DNA of 39,848 nt, taken from NCBI GenBank assembly GCA_025358575.1, contig JANYJA010000122.1, positions 1-39,848 on the forward strand, given 5' to 3'. The DNA comes from Terriglobia bacterium (GTDB lineage: Bacteria; Acidobacteriota; Terriglobia; Bryobacterales; Bryobacteraceae). Shown piece by piece: positions 24,168 to 32,247 of this stretch. Below the pieces are notes generated by a model. That model saw only the letters and a program-made list of their open reading frames with translations, did no database searches and was not told where the DNA came from. Every line of letters begins with the position of its first letter. The stretch's first letter is position 1. The translations under genes were made by a program, and so were the position numbers.

Positions 24168-25433
24168 ATGTTGCAGACCCTGATCATCACGCTGCGAGAG
24201 GGCGTCGAAGCCGCGCTCGTGATCGCCATTGCCATCGCGTATTTGCGCAAGGCGGGTCGCCAAGAACTTCTTCCTTACGTGTACCGGGCGTTCGGAGTCG
24301 CTGTATTTGCTAGCTTTTTGCTGGCTTGGGTGTTCCGAAGATTCGAGATCACCGAGGAGGCTTATGAGGGCTGGACACTGCTTATAAGTGCTCTCTTTGT
24401 GTTCAGTATGGTGCTATGGATGAACCGCGGCGCCAAGGGCATGAAGGGCGAAATTGAAACTCAGTTGCAGGAAAGAACATCAGGCGAGGCCTCTCGGTGG
24501 GGCGTGTTTTTCTTCGTCTTTCTAATGATTTTCAGGGAAGGAGTTGAGACCGTTTTGTTGCTTGCGGCGGTTCGCCTCGACAGCTCCGGTGTGCTTCAGT
24601 TTTTGGGTGTCTTCATCGGTCTTGGTCTCGCCCTTCTCTTCGGCGTCAGCTTCGTGCGCGGAACTATTCGTGTAAACATCCGCAGCTTCTTTCAGGTCAC
24701 CACGGTCATCCTGATGGTGGTGGTTTTGCAACTGCTTATCACTGGATTGCATGAGCTTTCCGAAGGCCAGATTCTCCCGAGTAGTACTCGCGAGATGCGC
24801 TTGATCGGCCCGATTGTTCGAAACGAATCGTTTTTTTTTGTTGCGATTCTCGCCCTAGCCGGCGCGATGCTCTTGATGGAATGGCGCAACCGGCGCACGC
24901 CATCATCCAAGGGTCTTGAGGGTGCCGCCCTGCGCAAAGCCAATTGGTCGGCGCGACGGGAACGTCTTTGGGTAATTGCCTCTTGCCTCGCTTCCGGAAT
25001 CTTCATCTTGGCCATCACCGCGGAATTTGTTTACGCGAGAGCATCCACATCCCTCTCGTACGCCCAACCGATAACCGTTGAGAACGGCGCGGCACGTATA
25101 CCTCGCGCATCGGTAAGCGACGGGAACCTGCACCGTTTTGCGATTGAGTCGGACGGCGTCACTGTCCGCATCATCTTGATCCAGCGCCCCGACCGCACCA
25201 TCGCCACGGCATTTGACGCCTGCGAGATCTGCGGCAATCAAGGTTATTACCAGAAAGGCCTGAACGTGATCTGCCGCAACTGCGCTTCGGCGATTTTCAT
25301 CCCCTCAATTGGAATTCATGGCGGCTGCAATCCCATTCCTTTGGTCTCCAAAATCGAGGGCGACCAAGTCGTGATTCCCGCTGATAAGCTTTTTTCCGCC
25401 GGGACGCGCCTGTTCCGCACCGCGAGTCATTAG
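24168..25433 (+). CDS. FTR1-family iron permease fused to DUF2318
   Basis: Residues about 1-285 are an FTR1/EfeU-like iron permease with seven or so hydrophobic segments and both REGxE iron-path motifs: REGVEAAL (10-17) and REGVETVL (123-130). ISxLHELSEG-like HELSEG at 195-200 fits the family. Residues about 290-421 are a DUF2318 domain outside the membrane with cysteine pairs at 352/355 (CEIC) and 369/372 (CRNC), plus Cys387. DUF2318 is thought to bind metal or redox cofactors. This fusion matches FetM-like proteins of E. coli FetMP and the separate Ftr1 and DUF2318 genes of Campylobacter. It should import iron across the cytoplasmic membrane. First gene of a six-gene operon; three bases to the next start. 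Confidence 0.92.
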   Translation: MLQTLIITLREGVEAALVIAIAIAYLRKAGRQELLPYVYRAFGVAVFASFLLAWVFRRFEITEEAYEGWTLLISALFVFSMVLWMNRGAKGMKGEIETQLQERTSGEASRWGVFFFVFLMIFREGVETVLLLAAVRLDSSGVLQFLGVFIGLGLALLFGVSFVRGTIRVNIRSFFQVTTVILMVVVLQLLITGLHELSEGQILPSSTREMRLIGPIVRNESFFFVAILALAGAMLLMEWRNRRTPSSKGLEGAALRKANWSARRERLWVIASCLASGIFILAITAEFVYARASTSLSYAQPITVENGAARIPRASVSDGNLHRFAIESDGVTVRIILIQRPDRTIATAFDACEICGNQGYYQKGLNVICRNCASAIFIPSIGIHGGCNPIPLVSKIEGDQVVIPADKLFSAGTRLFRTASH

Positions 25434-25436
25434 AAA

Positions 25437-26690
25437 ATGTTCCTTAGATTCGTCGTCGAATCCCTTCGCCGGGCACCGAAACGTAAGGCCATGACGGTCG
25501 CCGCCGTCGCCATGGGCTCCGCCGTGGCGACAGCCATGCTCGGCGTGATGCTCGATGTCGGTGATAAGGTCAACCGCGAACTTCGCTCGGTGGGCGCAAA
25601 TTTGATTGTCACTCCCAAGACTCTCGCTAGCCCGGTAGAGATCGCGGGCGTGCGCGCCGTGCCAGTGGGAGGCGCCGCATACATTCCCGAAGATCAAATT
25701 CCGAAGATTAAATCGATATTCTGGCAGCTCAACATCACTGGTTTCGCGCCATCGCTCACAAGCCCTTCCGATGTCCCAGTGGAAGGCGTTTGGTTCCATA
25801 GGCGATACCGGACCCCGGACGGTCGCGAGCAGCAGACGGGCATTCGCGACCTCAGCCCCGCTTGGCAGATTGAAGGCCGCTGGATAGACGACAGCGACGG
25901 AGCGCCAGTATTCGATTGCATGGCCGGAGCTGCGGCGGCCCGCAAACTCGGGCTCATCGTGGGCTCGACCGCGCATCTAATCGGGCACGATTTTATCGTC
26001 GCCGGGATTCTCCACAGCGGCGGCGATGAAGACGATCGCGTGCTCGTCCGCTTGAGCGTGCTGCAGGATCTTCTGCACCGGCCCGGCCAAGTGGAATCGC
26101 TCCAGGTCGGTGCCATCACGAAGCCCGAAGACGCCTTCGCACGGAAAGATCCCAAGCGGATGTCGAATACCGAACTCGAGCGCTGGAATTGCACCAACTA
26201 CGTCAGCTCCATTGCGCATCAGATCAACGAGGTGCTGCCGATGGCGGTCGCACGCCCCGTTTGGCGCATTGCCGATAGCGAAGGACGCGTGCTGTCGCGA
26301 ATTAGCGGCCTCATGCTCCTGATCGCGCTCGCCGCGCTCGTTTCATCTGGCATCACGGTGTGGAGCGTGATGGCGACGACAGTCCTGGAGCGTCGCGGCG
26401 AGATCGCCATCATGCAAGCCACCGGGGCCGGGGACTGGCTGATCGCCTCCCTGTTCGGCGCGGAGGTAGTGATGGAAGGCCTGGCCGGTGGTATCGCGGG
26501 TGCTCTTGTCGGAGTTGAGCTCGCAGCCTGGGTAGGCCGGTCCGTTTTCCGCGCGGGCATTGGAACGCCCCCGATCCTGATTCCCCTCGTGATTGTGGTC
26601 GCCGTGCTCGTCGCGCTGCTGGGCGCGGCTCAGCCGTTGCAGCGTTCGCTGGCGGTGCCTCCGGCCTTGGTCTTGCGGGAAGGCATCTGA
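25437..26690 (+). CDS. FtsX/MacB-type ABC permease, iron operon, first copy
   Basis: This 417-residue protein has the MacB/FtsX layout: one N-terminal membrane helix (MTVAAVAMGSAVATAMLGVM), a large extracytoplasmic domain (about residues 45-280), then three membrane helices. The FtsX core reads VMATTVLERRGEIAIMQATGAGDWLI. The end (PALVLREGI) is typical. It pairs with the next permease to form a heterodimer driven by the ATPase two genes downstream. Proteins of this type usually move force or substrate on the outside rather than ions through the membrane. In the Campylobacter and E. coli iron loci the same pair accompanies FTR1. Its stop overlaps the next ATG by one base. Confidence 0.9.
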   Translation: MFLRFVVESLRRAPKRKAMTVAAVAMGSAVATAMLGVMLDVGDKVNRELRSVGANLIVTPKTLASPVEIAGVRAVPVGGAAYIPEDQIPKIKSIFWQLNITGFAPSLTSPSDVPVEGVWFHRRYRTPDGREQQTGIRDLSPAWQIEGRWIDDSDGAPVFDCMAGAAAARKLGLIVGSTAHLIGHDFIVAGILHSGGDEDDRVLVRLSVLQDLLHRPGQVESLQVGAITKPEDAFARKDPKRMSNTELERWNCTNYVSSIAHQINEVLPMAVARPVWRIADSEGRVLSRISGLMLLIALAALVSSGITVWSVMATTVLERRGEIAIMQATGAGDWLIASLFGAEVVMEGLAGGIAGALVGVELAAWVGRSVFRAGIGTPPILIPLVIVVAVLVALLGAAQPLQRSLAVPPALVLREGI

Positions 26691-27769
26691 TGTTCTGGAA
26701 ATTCGTTGTAGCCGCTGTGAAGTTTCGCCGCCGCCGGCTTCTCCTCGCATTCTCGTCCATGACTGTCGCGGCGACTCTCGCCACCACGCTATTCAGTATC
26801 TATAGCGAAATTGAGGGTAGAGTCCGCGGCGAGTTTCGCGGATATGGAGCGAACCTGGTAATTGCGCCCTTTAGTGGCCTCGCCACTGTTCCGCTTTCAG
26901 CAGTGGCACAAGCTGAACATTTGGGTGCCCGCGCCTCGCCCCTACTGCTCACCACCGCAATCCTGGATGAACATCCCGTGGTTCTGGCGGGCCTCGATTT
27001 CGGCCGCTCACAGCCCTTCACCACCTACTGGCGCGTGCAAGGGGCGCGCACTGTCTCGGGGGACGACTGCCTCGCGGGAACATTAGCGGCCGACCGGTTC
27101 AACCTTGCCATCGGGCGCGCCGCGGATCTCGAAAGGCACCCCTGCCATGTGACCGGAATCGTAAGCACCGGAGGCCCTGAAGATAACCAACTCATTCTTC
27201 CTTATGATCGAGTAGCCGCGCGCGCTCAGGTCTTTGGAGTGGCTTCGCTGATTGCCGTGCGCGCCGACGGCGGCCGCTTGGCTCAAGTCCGCGACGATTT
27301 GCAAAGCCGCTTGCCCGGCACCGACGTCCGCCTGATCCAAGCTGTCGTTCAGACCGAGACCGCAGTGGTGCTCAAGGTCCGCGCGGCATTTTTCCTGCTC
27401 ATGCTGGTAATCCTGGTGATCACCACACTCAGCGTCACCAGCAACTTCAGCGAACTCGTGCTCGAACGCAGCCGCGAAATCGGAATTCTCAAAGCCATCG
27501 GGGCGCGTGAACGTCGAATCGCCGCGCTCTTCGTTTCCGAATCCGCACTGCTGGCGCTGCTGGCCACTGCTGCAGGCTATATCATCGGGAACTTCCTAGC
27601 CGCTGAGATAGCGCGCAGCATCTTCGGCGGTGTCTTCACGCTGTCCGCCGCAGTGCCTGTGTTACTGTTCGTAGGTGCCGTGACCCTCGCGGTGGCCATT
27701 GTCGCCACCATGTTGGCTGCCGCGCGGATCTGGCGCATTGAACCGGCGCTGATTCTGCGCGGCGATTGA
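26690..27769 (+). CDS. FtsX/MacB-type ABC permease, iron operon, second copy
   Basis: This 359-residue paralogue of the preceding permease is shorter in its extracytoplasmic domain. N-terminal helix LAFSSMTVAATLATTLFSIY, periplasmic domain about residues 40-225, then three membrane helices with the FtsX core ELVLERSREIGILKAIGARERRI and ending IEPALILRGD. The MacB-like domain contains RGYGANLVIAP, the counterpart of RSVGANLIVTP in the first copy, so the two probably arose by duplication. The start overlaps the previous stop by one base (TGATG), and four bases separate it from the ATPase start. Confidence 0.9.
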   Translation: MFWKFVVAAVKFRRRRLLLAFSSMTVAATLATTLFSIYSEIEGRVRGEFRGYGANLVIAPFSGLATVPLSAVAQAEHLGARASPLLLTTAILDEHPVVLAGLDFGRSQPFTTYWRVQGARTVSGDDCLAGTLAADRFNLAIGRAADLERHPCHVTGIVSTGGPEDNQLILPYDRVAARAQVFGVASLIAVRADGGRLAQVRDDLQSRLPGTDVRLIQAVVQTETAVVLKVRAAFFLLMLVILVITTLSVTSNFSELVLERSREIGILKAIGARERRIAALFVSESALLALLATAAGYIIGNFLAAEIARSIFGGVFTLSAAVPVLLFVGAVTLAVAIVATMLAAARIWRIEPALILRGD

Positions 27770-27772
27770 CAC

Positions 27773-28915
27773 ATGCCAATTTCCATCCAGCTCGCGCATG
27801 TAAGCAAAATCTATTCCGGTGCCGGTTCCGAAGCCGTGCGCGCGCTCGACGGCGTCAGCTTCGATATTGAACAAGGGGAGTGGATTGCGATCATGGGCCC
27901 GTCCGGCTCCGGCAAGACCACCCTGTTAAATCTGCTCGGGTGCCTCGATCAAGCCACCAGTGGTGTCGTCCGCATCGGCGAGACGGATACCGCCAAGCTT
28001 TCGCGGTCCGCACTGGCTCGCTTCCGCGCCGAGACCGTCGGCTTCGTTTTCCAGCAGTTCCACCTGATCCCGCATCTCACCGCACTCGAAAACGTGATGC
28101 TCGCCCAATACTTTCACAGCATGTCCGATGAAGGCGAAGCGCAGCGCGCGCTCGAACGAGTCGGACTGGGAGACCGCGCCACGCACCTGCCATCGCAACT
28201 TTCCGGCGGCGAGCAGCAGCGGGTCGCCATTGCGCGCGCCCTAGTCAACGATCCTAAAATTGTTCTCGCCGACGAACCCACTGGCAATCTCGACGCCGAC
28301 AATCAGCACATCGTCCTCAAGCTTCTTTCCGATTTGCATCAGCAGGGCCGGACCATCCTGATGGTTACTCACGACGAGCAAGTCGGGCGGTACGCCGACC
28401 GTCGGATTGACCTCGAACACGGGCGCGTCGCCGAGGCCAAGAAACATTTCAGCGCCGAAGAAAATCGCGATTTCGACGAGGTCCTGCAGCAATTGTGGAC
28501 CACGCGCGAGCGCCAGGGCCATCGCGAATCTCCCCGGTTTGACGAATCCAAGCATCGCCGCCTCATTAACACCATGACGCGGATCGGACTGGTGGAACCG
28601 CACAACGGAGCCGTCGGTTTTACCGGGAAGGGTGAAGAGCGCGCCCGCGCCGTCATTCGCCGCCATCGTTTAGCAGAGCGTCTGTTCGTGGACGTGCTCT
28701 CGATTCGCGATTGGGGCTCTATCGAATCCAACGCCTGCACCTTTGAACACGTTCTCAGCGAAGAAGTCACAGACCGGATCTGCACCTTTCTGGGCCATCC
28801 TGTAACCTGTCCGCACGGCTGTTCGATTCCTAATGGCGAATGCTGTCTGGAGAAGAGAACGCTGAAAAATCCCGCCGAGATAAGCGGAGTCTTTTCCGGT
28901 TTGCGGACCATCTGA
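27773..28915 (+). CDS. ABC ATPase (LolD/MacB type) fused to a DtxR-like metal-sensor module
   Basis: Residues 1-220 are a complete LolD/MacB-class ATPase: Walker [10 protein letters not shown] (42-50), signature LSGGEQQR (143-150), Walker B with catalytic Glu168 ([11 protein letters not shown]), and the H-loop His200. It should power the two FtsX permeases. Instead of ending there, the protein continues for 160 residues that resemble DtxR/IdeR. A short winged-helix-like part (about 233-290) is followed by the metal-binding and dimerisation helices [26 protein letters not shown] and [14 protein letters not shown]. DtxR ligands His79, Glu83, Cys102, Glu105 and His106 correspond to His298, Glu302, Cys322, Glu325 and His326; His98 aligns with Glu318. 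Extra Cys 346, 350, 357 and 358 follow. The fusion is in one open frame, with no stop or frame change. Confidence 0.88.
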   Translation: MPISIQLAHVSKIYSGAGSEAVRALDGVSFDIEQGEWIAIMGPSGSGKTTLLNLLGCLDQATSGVVRIGETDTAKLSRSALARFRAETVGFVFQQFHLIPHLTALENVMLAQYFHSMSDEGEAQRALERVGLGDRATHLPSQLSGGEQQRVAIARALVNDPKIVLADEPTGNLDADNQHIVLKLLSDLHQQGRTILMVTHDEQVGRYADRRIDLEHGRVAEAKKHFSAEENRDFDEVLQQLWTTRERQGHRESPRFDESKHRRLINTMTRIGLVEPHNGAVGFTGKGEERARAVIRRHRLAERLFVDVLSIRDWGSIESNACTFEHVLSEEVTDRICTFLGHPVTCPHGCSIPNGECCLEKRTLKNPAEISGVFSGLRTI

Positions 28916-28932
28916 TACATTGAAAAATCTCT

Positions 28933-29862
28933 ATGCATGATGTTGTGATTGTGGGCTCGGGGTGCGCCGGAAACACGGCCGCCATTTATGCGGCACGGGC
29001 GAATCTGAAGCCTCTGGTGATCAAAGGCCATGAGGCGGGCGGGCAGCTCGCGTTGACCACTTTGGTCGAGAACTTCCCAGGTTTTCCCGAAGGAATTTTC
29101 GGACCCGACCTCGTCGAAAATATGAAACGTCAGGCCGAACACTTCGGTGCCGAATACATGGATGGAAACGTAACTGAGGCAGACCTTTCTAAGCGGCCCT
29201 TCCGAATCAAAGTAGAAGGCGACCCAATAGAAGCAAGGACGCTGATCATCGCCTCCGGAGCGTCCGCGCGCTGGCTTGGATTGCCTTCGGAACAGCGATT
29301 AATCGGCAAAGGCGTGAGTTCCTGCGCCACGTGCGACGGCTTTTTTTATAAAGGCAAGAAAATCATGGTCATCGGCGGCGGCGACTCTGCCATGGAGGAA
29401 GCCAACTTCCTCTCGCGCTTCGGAACGGAAGTCACTGTGGTGCATCGCAATGACAAATTCCGGGCTTCGAAAATCATGTACGACCGCGCCAAAGCTAATC
29501 CCAAGCTACATTTTCTAACCAGCACAGTGGTGGAGGAAGTGAATGATGTCCACAAGGACATGGTGACGAGCGTGCGCCTCAGGAACACCCAGACGGGTGC
29601 CGTTTGGGAGCGCGATGTGGACGGCTTTTTCGTCGCCATTGGCCATATTCCTAATACTAAAGTGTTCCGGGGTCAGATCGATACCGATCCCGATGGGTAC
29701 ATCGTCTCGAAGGGCGGCGCACGCACGAATATCCCCGGCGTCTTCCACGCGGGCGACGTGCAAGACCGTCACTATCGTCAGGCGATTACCGCATCCGGCG
29801 CCGGCTGCATGGCCGCGATCGAAGCCGAAAAAATGCTCGAAGCGGAGGGAATCGGCGCATGA
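28933..29862 (+). CDS. trxB: Thioredoxin reductase family protein
   Basis: This 309-residue FAD/NADPH disulfide reductase has the N-terminal FAD motif VVIVGSGCAGNTAA (Cys in place of the usual Pro), the redox centre CATC at 131-134, the NADPH motif VIGGGDSAMEEA (about 146-157) and the C-terminal FAD motif GVFHAGDVQDRHYRQAITASGAG. It would reduce thioredoxin or a similar thiol carrier. In this operon it may supply electrons, directly or through a carrier, to the DUF2318 cysteines or to iron reduction; Campylobacter has thioredoxin-like genes in the matching place. It starts 17 bases after the ATPase gene and overlaps the next gene (ATGA). It could also be the housekeeping enzyme simply placed here. 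Confidence 0.92.
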   Translation: MHDVVIVGSGCAGNTAAIYAARANLKPLVIKGHEAGGQLALTTLVENFPGFPEGIFGPDLVENMKRQAEHFGAEYMDGNVTEADLSKRPFRIKVEGDPIEARTLIIASGASARWLGLPSEQRLIGKGVSSCATCDGFFYKGKKIMVIGGGDSAMEEANFLSRFGTEVTVVHRNDKFRASKIMYDRAKANPKLHFLTSTVVEEVNDVHKDMVTSVRLRNTQTGAVWERDVDGFFVAIGHIPNTKVFRGQIDTDPDGYIVSKGGARTNIPGVFHAGDVQDRHYRQAITASGAGCMAAIEAEKMLEAEGIGA

Positions 29863-30245
29863 TCGAACGACTCTCGCCGCCGGGAGTTCCCATCCCTCGC
29901 GGCCCTTACTCCCCCGCCGTGTGCGCTGGAGATTTCATCTTTGTCGCGGGGCAGGGACCTATCGATCCTGCTACTGACACCATGTCTCTGGGCGATGTGA
30001 AGCACGAGACCCGGTTGGTTTGCCAGAATCTCCAACGCATCCTGGAAGGTGTTGGCTCTTCACTCGCCGATGTGGTGAAGTGCTCGGTCTTTCTTGCCGA
30101 TGGAGCCGATTTCCATGGGATGAATGAAGTTTACGCCGAATTTTTCGGCGCGGACAAGCCCGCGCGGACTACTGTTGCCTGCCGTTTCTCCGTGCCAGAG
30201 ATGAAGGTTGAGATCGACTGTGTTGCGTACCGCCCGAAGGTGTAG
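29859..30245 (+). CDS. ridA: RidA family enamine/imine deaminase
   Basis: This 128-residue member of the RidA/YjgF family hydrolyses reactive enamines and imines formed by PLP enzymes. Family features are GPYSPAVCAGDFIFVAGQGPID near the N-terminus, QNLQRILEGVGSSLADVVKCSVFL in the middle, and the catalytic Arg in KPARTTVACRF, followed by the Glu-bearing VEIDCVAY. The ATG overlaps the thioredoxin reductase stop (ATGA at 29859-29862), so it is translationally coupled to it. A direct role in iron uptake is not known; the link may be only by operon position. Confidence 0.93.
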   Translation: MIERLSPPGVPIPRGPYSPAVCAGDFIFVAGQGPIDPATDTMSLGDVKHETRLVCQNLQRILEGVGSSLADVVKCSVFLADGADFHGMNEVYAEFFGADKPARTTVACRFSVPEMKVEIDCVAYRPKV

Positions 30246-30476
30246 CGCGTGCCACGAACACTAGTGGATAAATTCTGGCAAGCCGCCGGGTAACGATTTC
30301 CGGAAGCCCTGCTCCCTGGAAGACTCCTAAGTCGGGCACGCCGTAAAGCGAACGCGGGTTCGAAATGGATCGCTTGCCCATCGATCGCAGAATCACACCG
30401 GCAGCGTGAGCGATTCGTCGTAGGTGATCGAGCCGGTGCCCGTCATGGTCAAATCCTAACCCTCATTTTAGGCACT
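30246..30476 (-). other. Probable gene remnant between ridA and the P1 peptidase gene
   Basis: On the minus strand an AGGA site precedes an ATG at 30445 that opens a 17-codon frame, MTGTGSITYDESLTLPV, ending in TGA at 30392. Good initiation signals followed by such a short frame suggest the 5' end of a truncated gene. A second minus frame continues to 30246 (SISNPRSLYGVPDLGVFQGAG) but matches nothing I recognise. It lies right behind the P1 peptidase gene on the same strand. Confidence 0.3.
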
Positions 30477-31442
30477 TCAGGAACCCAAGCCCGGCACTCC
30501 CCCCAGCGTCTTCGCCGCCCGCACTGCCCTGACAATCGCCTCCGCGACAGCCTCGGCCGCAGCCACTCCCAGCGCCCCCATATCCGCCTTCTCATCGCCG
30601 ATCGACAGCGCAAACGTGATGTCGCCATCCGCCATCGTGTTCACCGGATCGATCGCGCGCGCCATTCCTAGGCTGCCCGATTGCGCCAGCCGGTTCGCGC
30701 CAACTTTCGTAAGCGCGGCATTGGTCGCGACCACCGCGAGCGTCGTGTTGTGACGCGAAAATCCCCCCGCGGCCCCTTGCTTCATCGCCTGCGCCGTGTT
30801 TACGAATTCCTGCGAATCACGCGCCGTACGCGTCCCCGCAATGATCTTACCCACCTCGTCGCGCACATCACCCAAGGCATTCACCGCGACTAGCGCCGAG
30901 ACCAGCACGCCCGATCCCAGCCGCACCGTAAACGTCCCAATGCCGCCCTTCATCGCCCGCTCCATTCCGAACAACTTCCCGACCGTCGCGCCCGTCCCCG
31001 CCCCCACGTTGCCTTCTTCGACAGCACCCGTCCCAGCAGTCCCGGCCGCGGCCTCCCCCATCTCACGATTCGGCCGAGCATGCGACTTCGTCCCCATGCC
31101 GAGATCGTACAGAATTGCGCAAGGCACAATCGGGACACGCGCATTGCCCGTGTCGAAGCCGATCCCGTGGCGCTCCAGATACCTCCGCACACCCGACGCC
31201 GTCTCCAGCCCAAACGCGCTGCCGCCCGAAAGCACAATCGCATGCACTCGGTCGGTGACGTGGCCGGGACTCAGCGTGTCAATCTCCTCAGTACCCGTCG
31301 CGCCCCCGCGAATATCCACCCCGCCAACCGCGCCGTGAGTCCCTCCGATACCTTCGCAAATCACTACCGTGCACCCCGTGATCGCATCCAGATCGGTGAT
31401 CTGGCCTACTCGAATTCCCGGTATGTCCGTGAGGCCTTTCAT
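30477..31442 (-). CDS. P1 family (DmpA-type) aminopeptidase/D-esterase
   Basis: This peptidase family S58/P1 member of about 321 residues is made as a precursor that cuts itself into two chains. Motifs: LTDIPGIRVGQITD at the N-terminus, TGCTVVICEG, GGVDIRGGATGTEEIDTLSP, VHAIVLSGGSAFGLETASGV and GNVGAGTGATVGK. The self-cleavage site is in RHNTTLAVVATNA, with Thr (rather than Ser) following Asn as the likely nucleophile. The enzyme would release N-terminal, D- or beta-amino acids from small peptides or amides. The ATG at 31442 is chosen because it starts right at the conserved region; another ATG at 31463 would add seven residues. No Shine-Dalgarno sequence is obvious for either. Confidence 0.9.
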   Translation of the reverse strand: MKGLTDIPGIRVGQITDLDAITGCTVVICEGIGGTHGAVGGVDIRGGATGTEEIDTLSPGHVTDRVHAIVLSGGSAFGLETASGVRRYLERHGIGFDTGNARVPIVPCAILYDLGMGTKSHARPNREMGEAAAGTAGTGAVEEGNVGAGTGATVGKLFGMERAMKGGIGTFTVRLGSGVLVSALVAVNALGDVRDEVGKIIAGTRTARDSQEFVNTAQAMKQGAAGGFSRHNTTLAVVATNAALTKVGANRLAQSGSLGMARAIDPVNTMADGDITFALSIGDEKADMGALGVAAAEAVAEAIVRAVRAAKTLGGVPGLGS

Positions 31443-32247
31443 GAATTGCTTGTATGTTAGCATCGAGAAATCGAGGCCCTCCGGCTTGCTCGGATTTCTT
31501 AAACAACCTATAGCGGCGATACAGGAATTCTACGTGCTGACGGGCCAGGCGATGCGAAACGTCACCCGCACGCCACACTATGGCGCCGACATTCTGACCC
31601 AGATGGATACCATCGGCGTCGGCAGTCTTCCCATTGTCATCATGACCGGATTTTTCAGCGGGGCGGTGATGGCGCTTCAGATGGGTCGCGCACTAGGCCA
31701 GTATGGGCAGACCGGCCGCACTGGCGAAGTTGTCTCCATTATTTTGGTGCGCGAACTCGGGCCGGTTTTGACCGCGCTGCTAGTTGCCGGGCGCAACTCA
31801 TCCGGCATCGCCAGCGAAATCGGTTCCATGAAGGTTACCGAACAGATCGACGCCATGCGCGCTCTCGGCACCGATCCCATCCAAAAACTCGTGACTCCTC
31901 GCATGATCGCCACTGCAATCATGCTTCCCTGTTTAACCGTAATCGCCGATTTCGTGGGCATGTTCGGCGGCTTTATCGTCGGTTACTTCATTTACAGTTT
32001 GCCCTCGGCGCAATACTGGACCAGCACGTGGCAGGCGCTTGGATGGAGCGATGTCGTCCAAGGACTGATCAAACCATTTGTCTTTTCATTCGTGGTTTCC
32101 TTGATTGGCTGCTACTACGGTTTGCGAACCACCGGAGGCACGCAGGGCGTGGGTCGCGCCACCACCCAGGCCGTGGTTGCCGCCTCGGTGATCATCTTCT
32201 TTCTGACCTTCTTCATCACCAAAATTTTTGTAAGTCAGAATGGGTGA
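31441..32247 (+). CDS. mlaE: MlaE-family lipid ABC transporter permease
   Basis: This 268-residue inner-membrane permease belongs to an Mla/MCE-type lipid transporter. The conserved core is visible: FFSGAVMALQMGRALGQYG, VSIILVRELGPVLTALLVAGRNSSGIASEIGSMKVTEQIDAMRALGTDP, then PRMIATAIMLPCLTVIADFVGMFGG. About five hydrophobic segments are present. ATG 31441 is used because the frame upstream lies inside the divergent peptidase gene; a TTG at 31450 is an alternative. The following ATPase gene overlaps by eight bases. No MlaB or MlaC homologue is seen here, so the system may use the MCE protein alone to contact the outer membrane. Confidence 0.9.
   Translation: MNCLYVSIEKSRPSGLLGFLKQPIAAIQEFYVLTGQAMRNVTRTPHYGADILTQMDTIGVGSLPIVIMTGFFSGAVMALQMGRALGQYGQTGRTGEVVSIILVRELGPVLTALLVAGRNSSGIASEIGSMKVTEQIDAMRALGTDPIQKLVTPRMIATAIMLPCLTVIADFVGMFGGFIVGYFIYSLPSAQYWTSTWQALGWSDVVQGLIKPFVFSFVVSLIGCYYGLRTTGGTQGVGRATTQAVVAASVIIFFLTFFITKIFVSQNG

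Noticed and set aside
24101-24168. Fur or DtxR operator between the MFS gene and the iron operon
   Set aside because: No 19-bp dyad resembling either consensus could be made out by eye. A matrix scan would be needed to decide.
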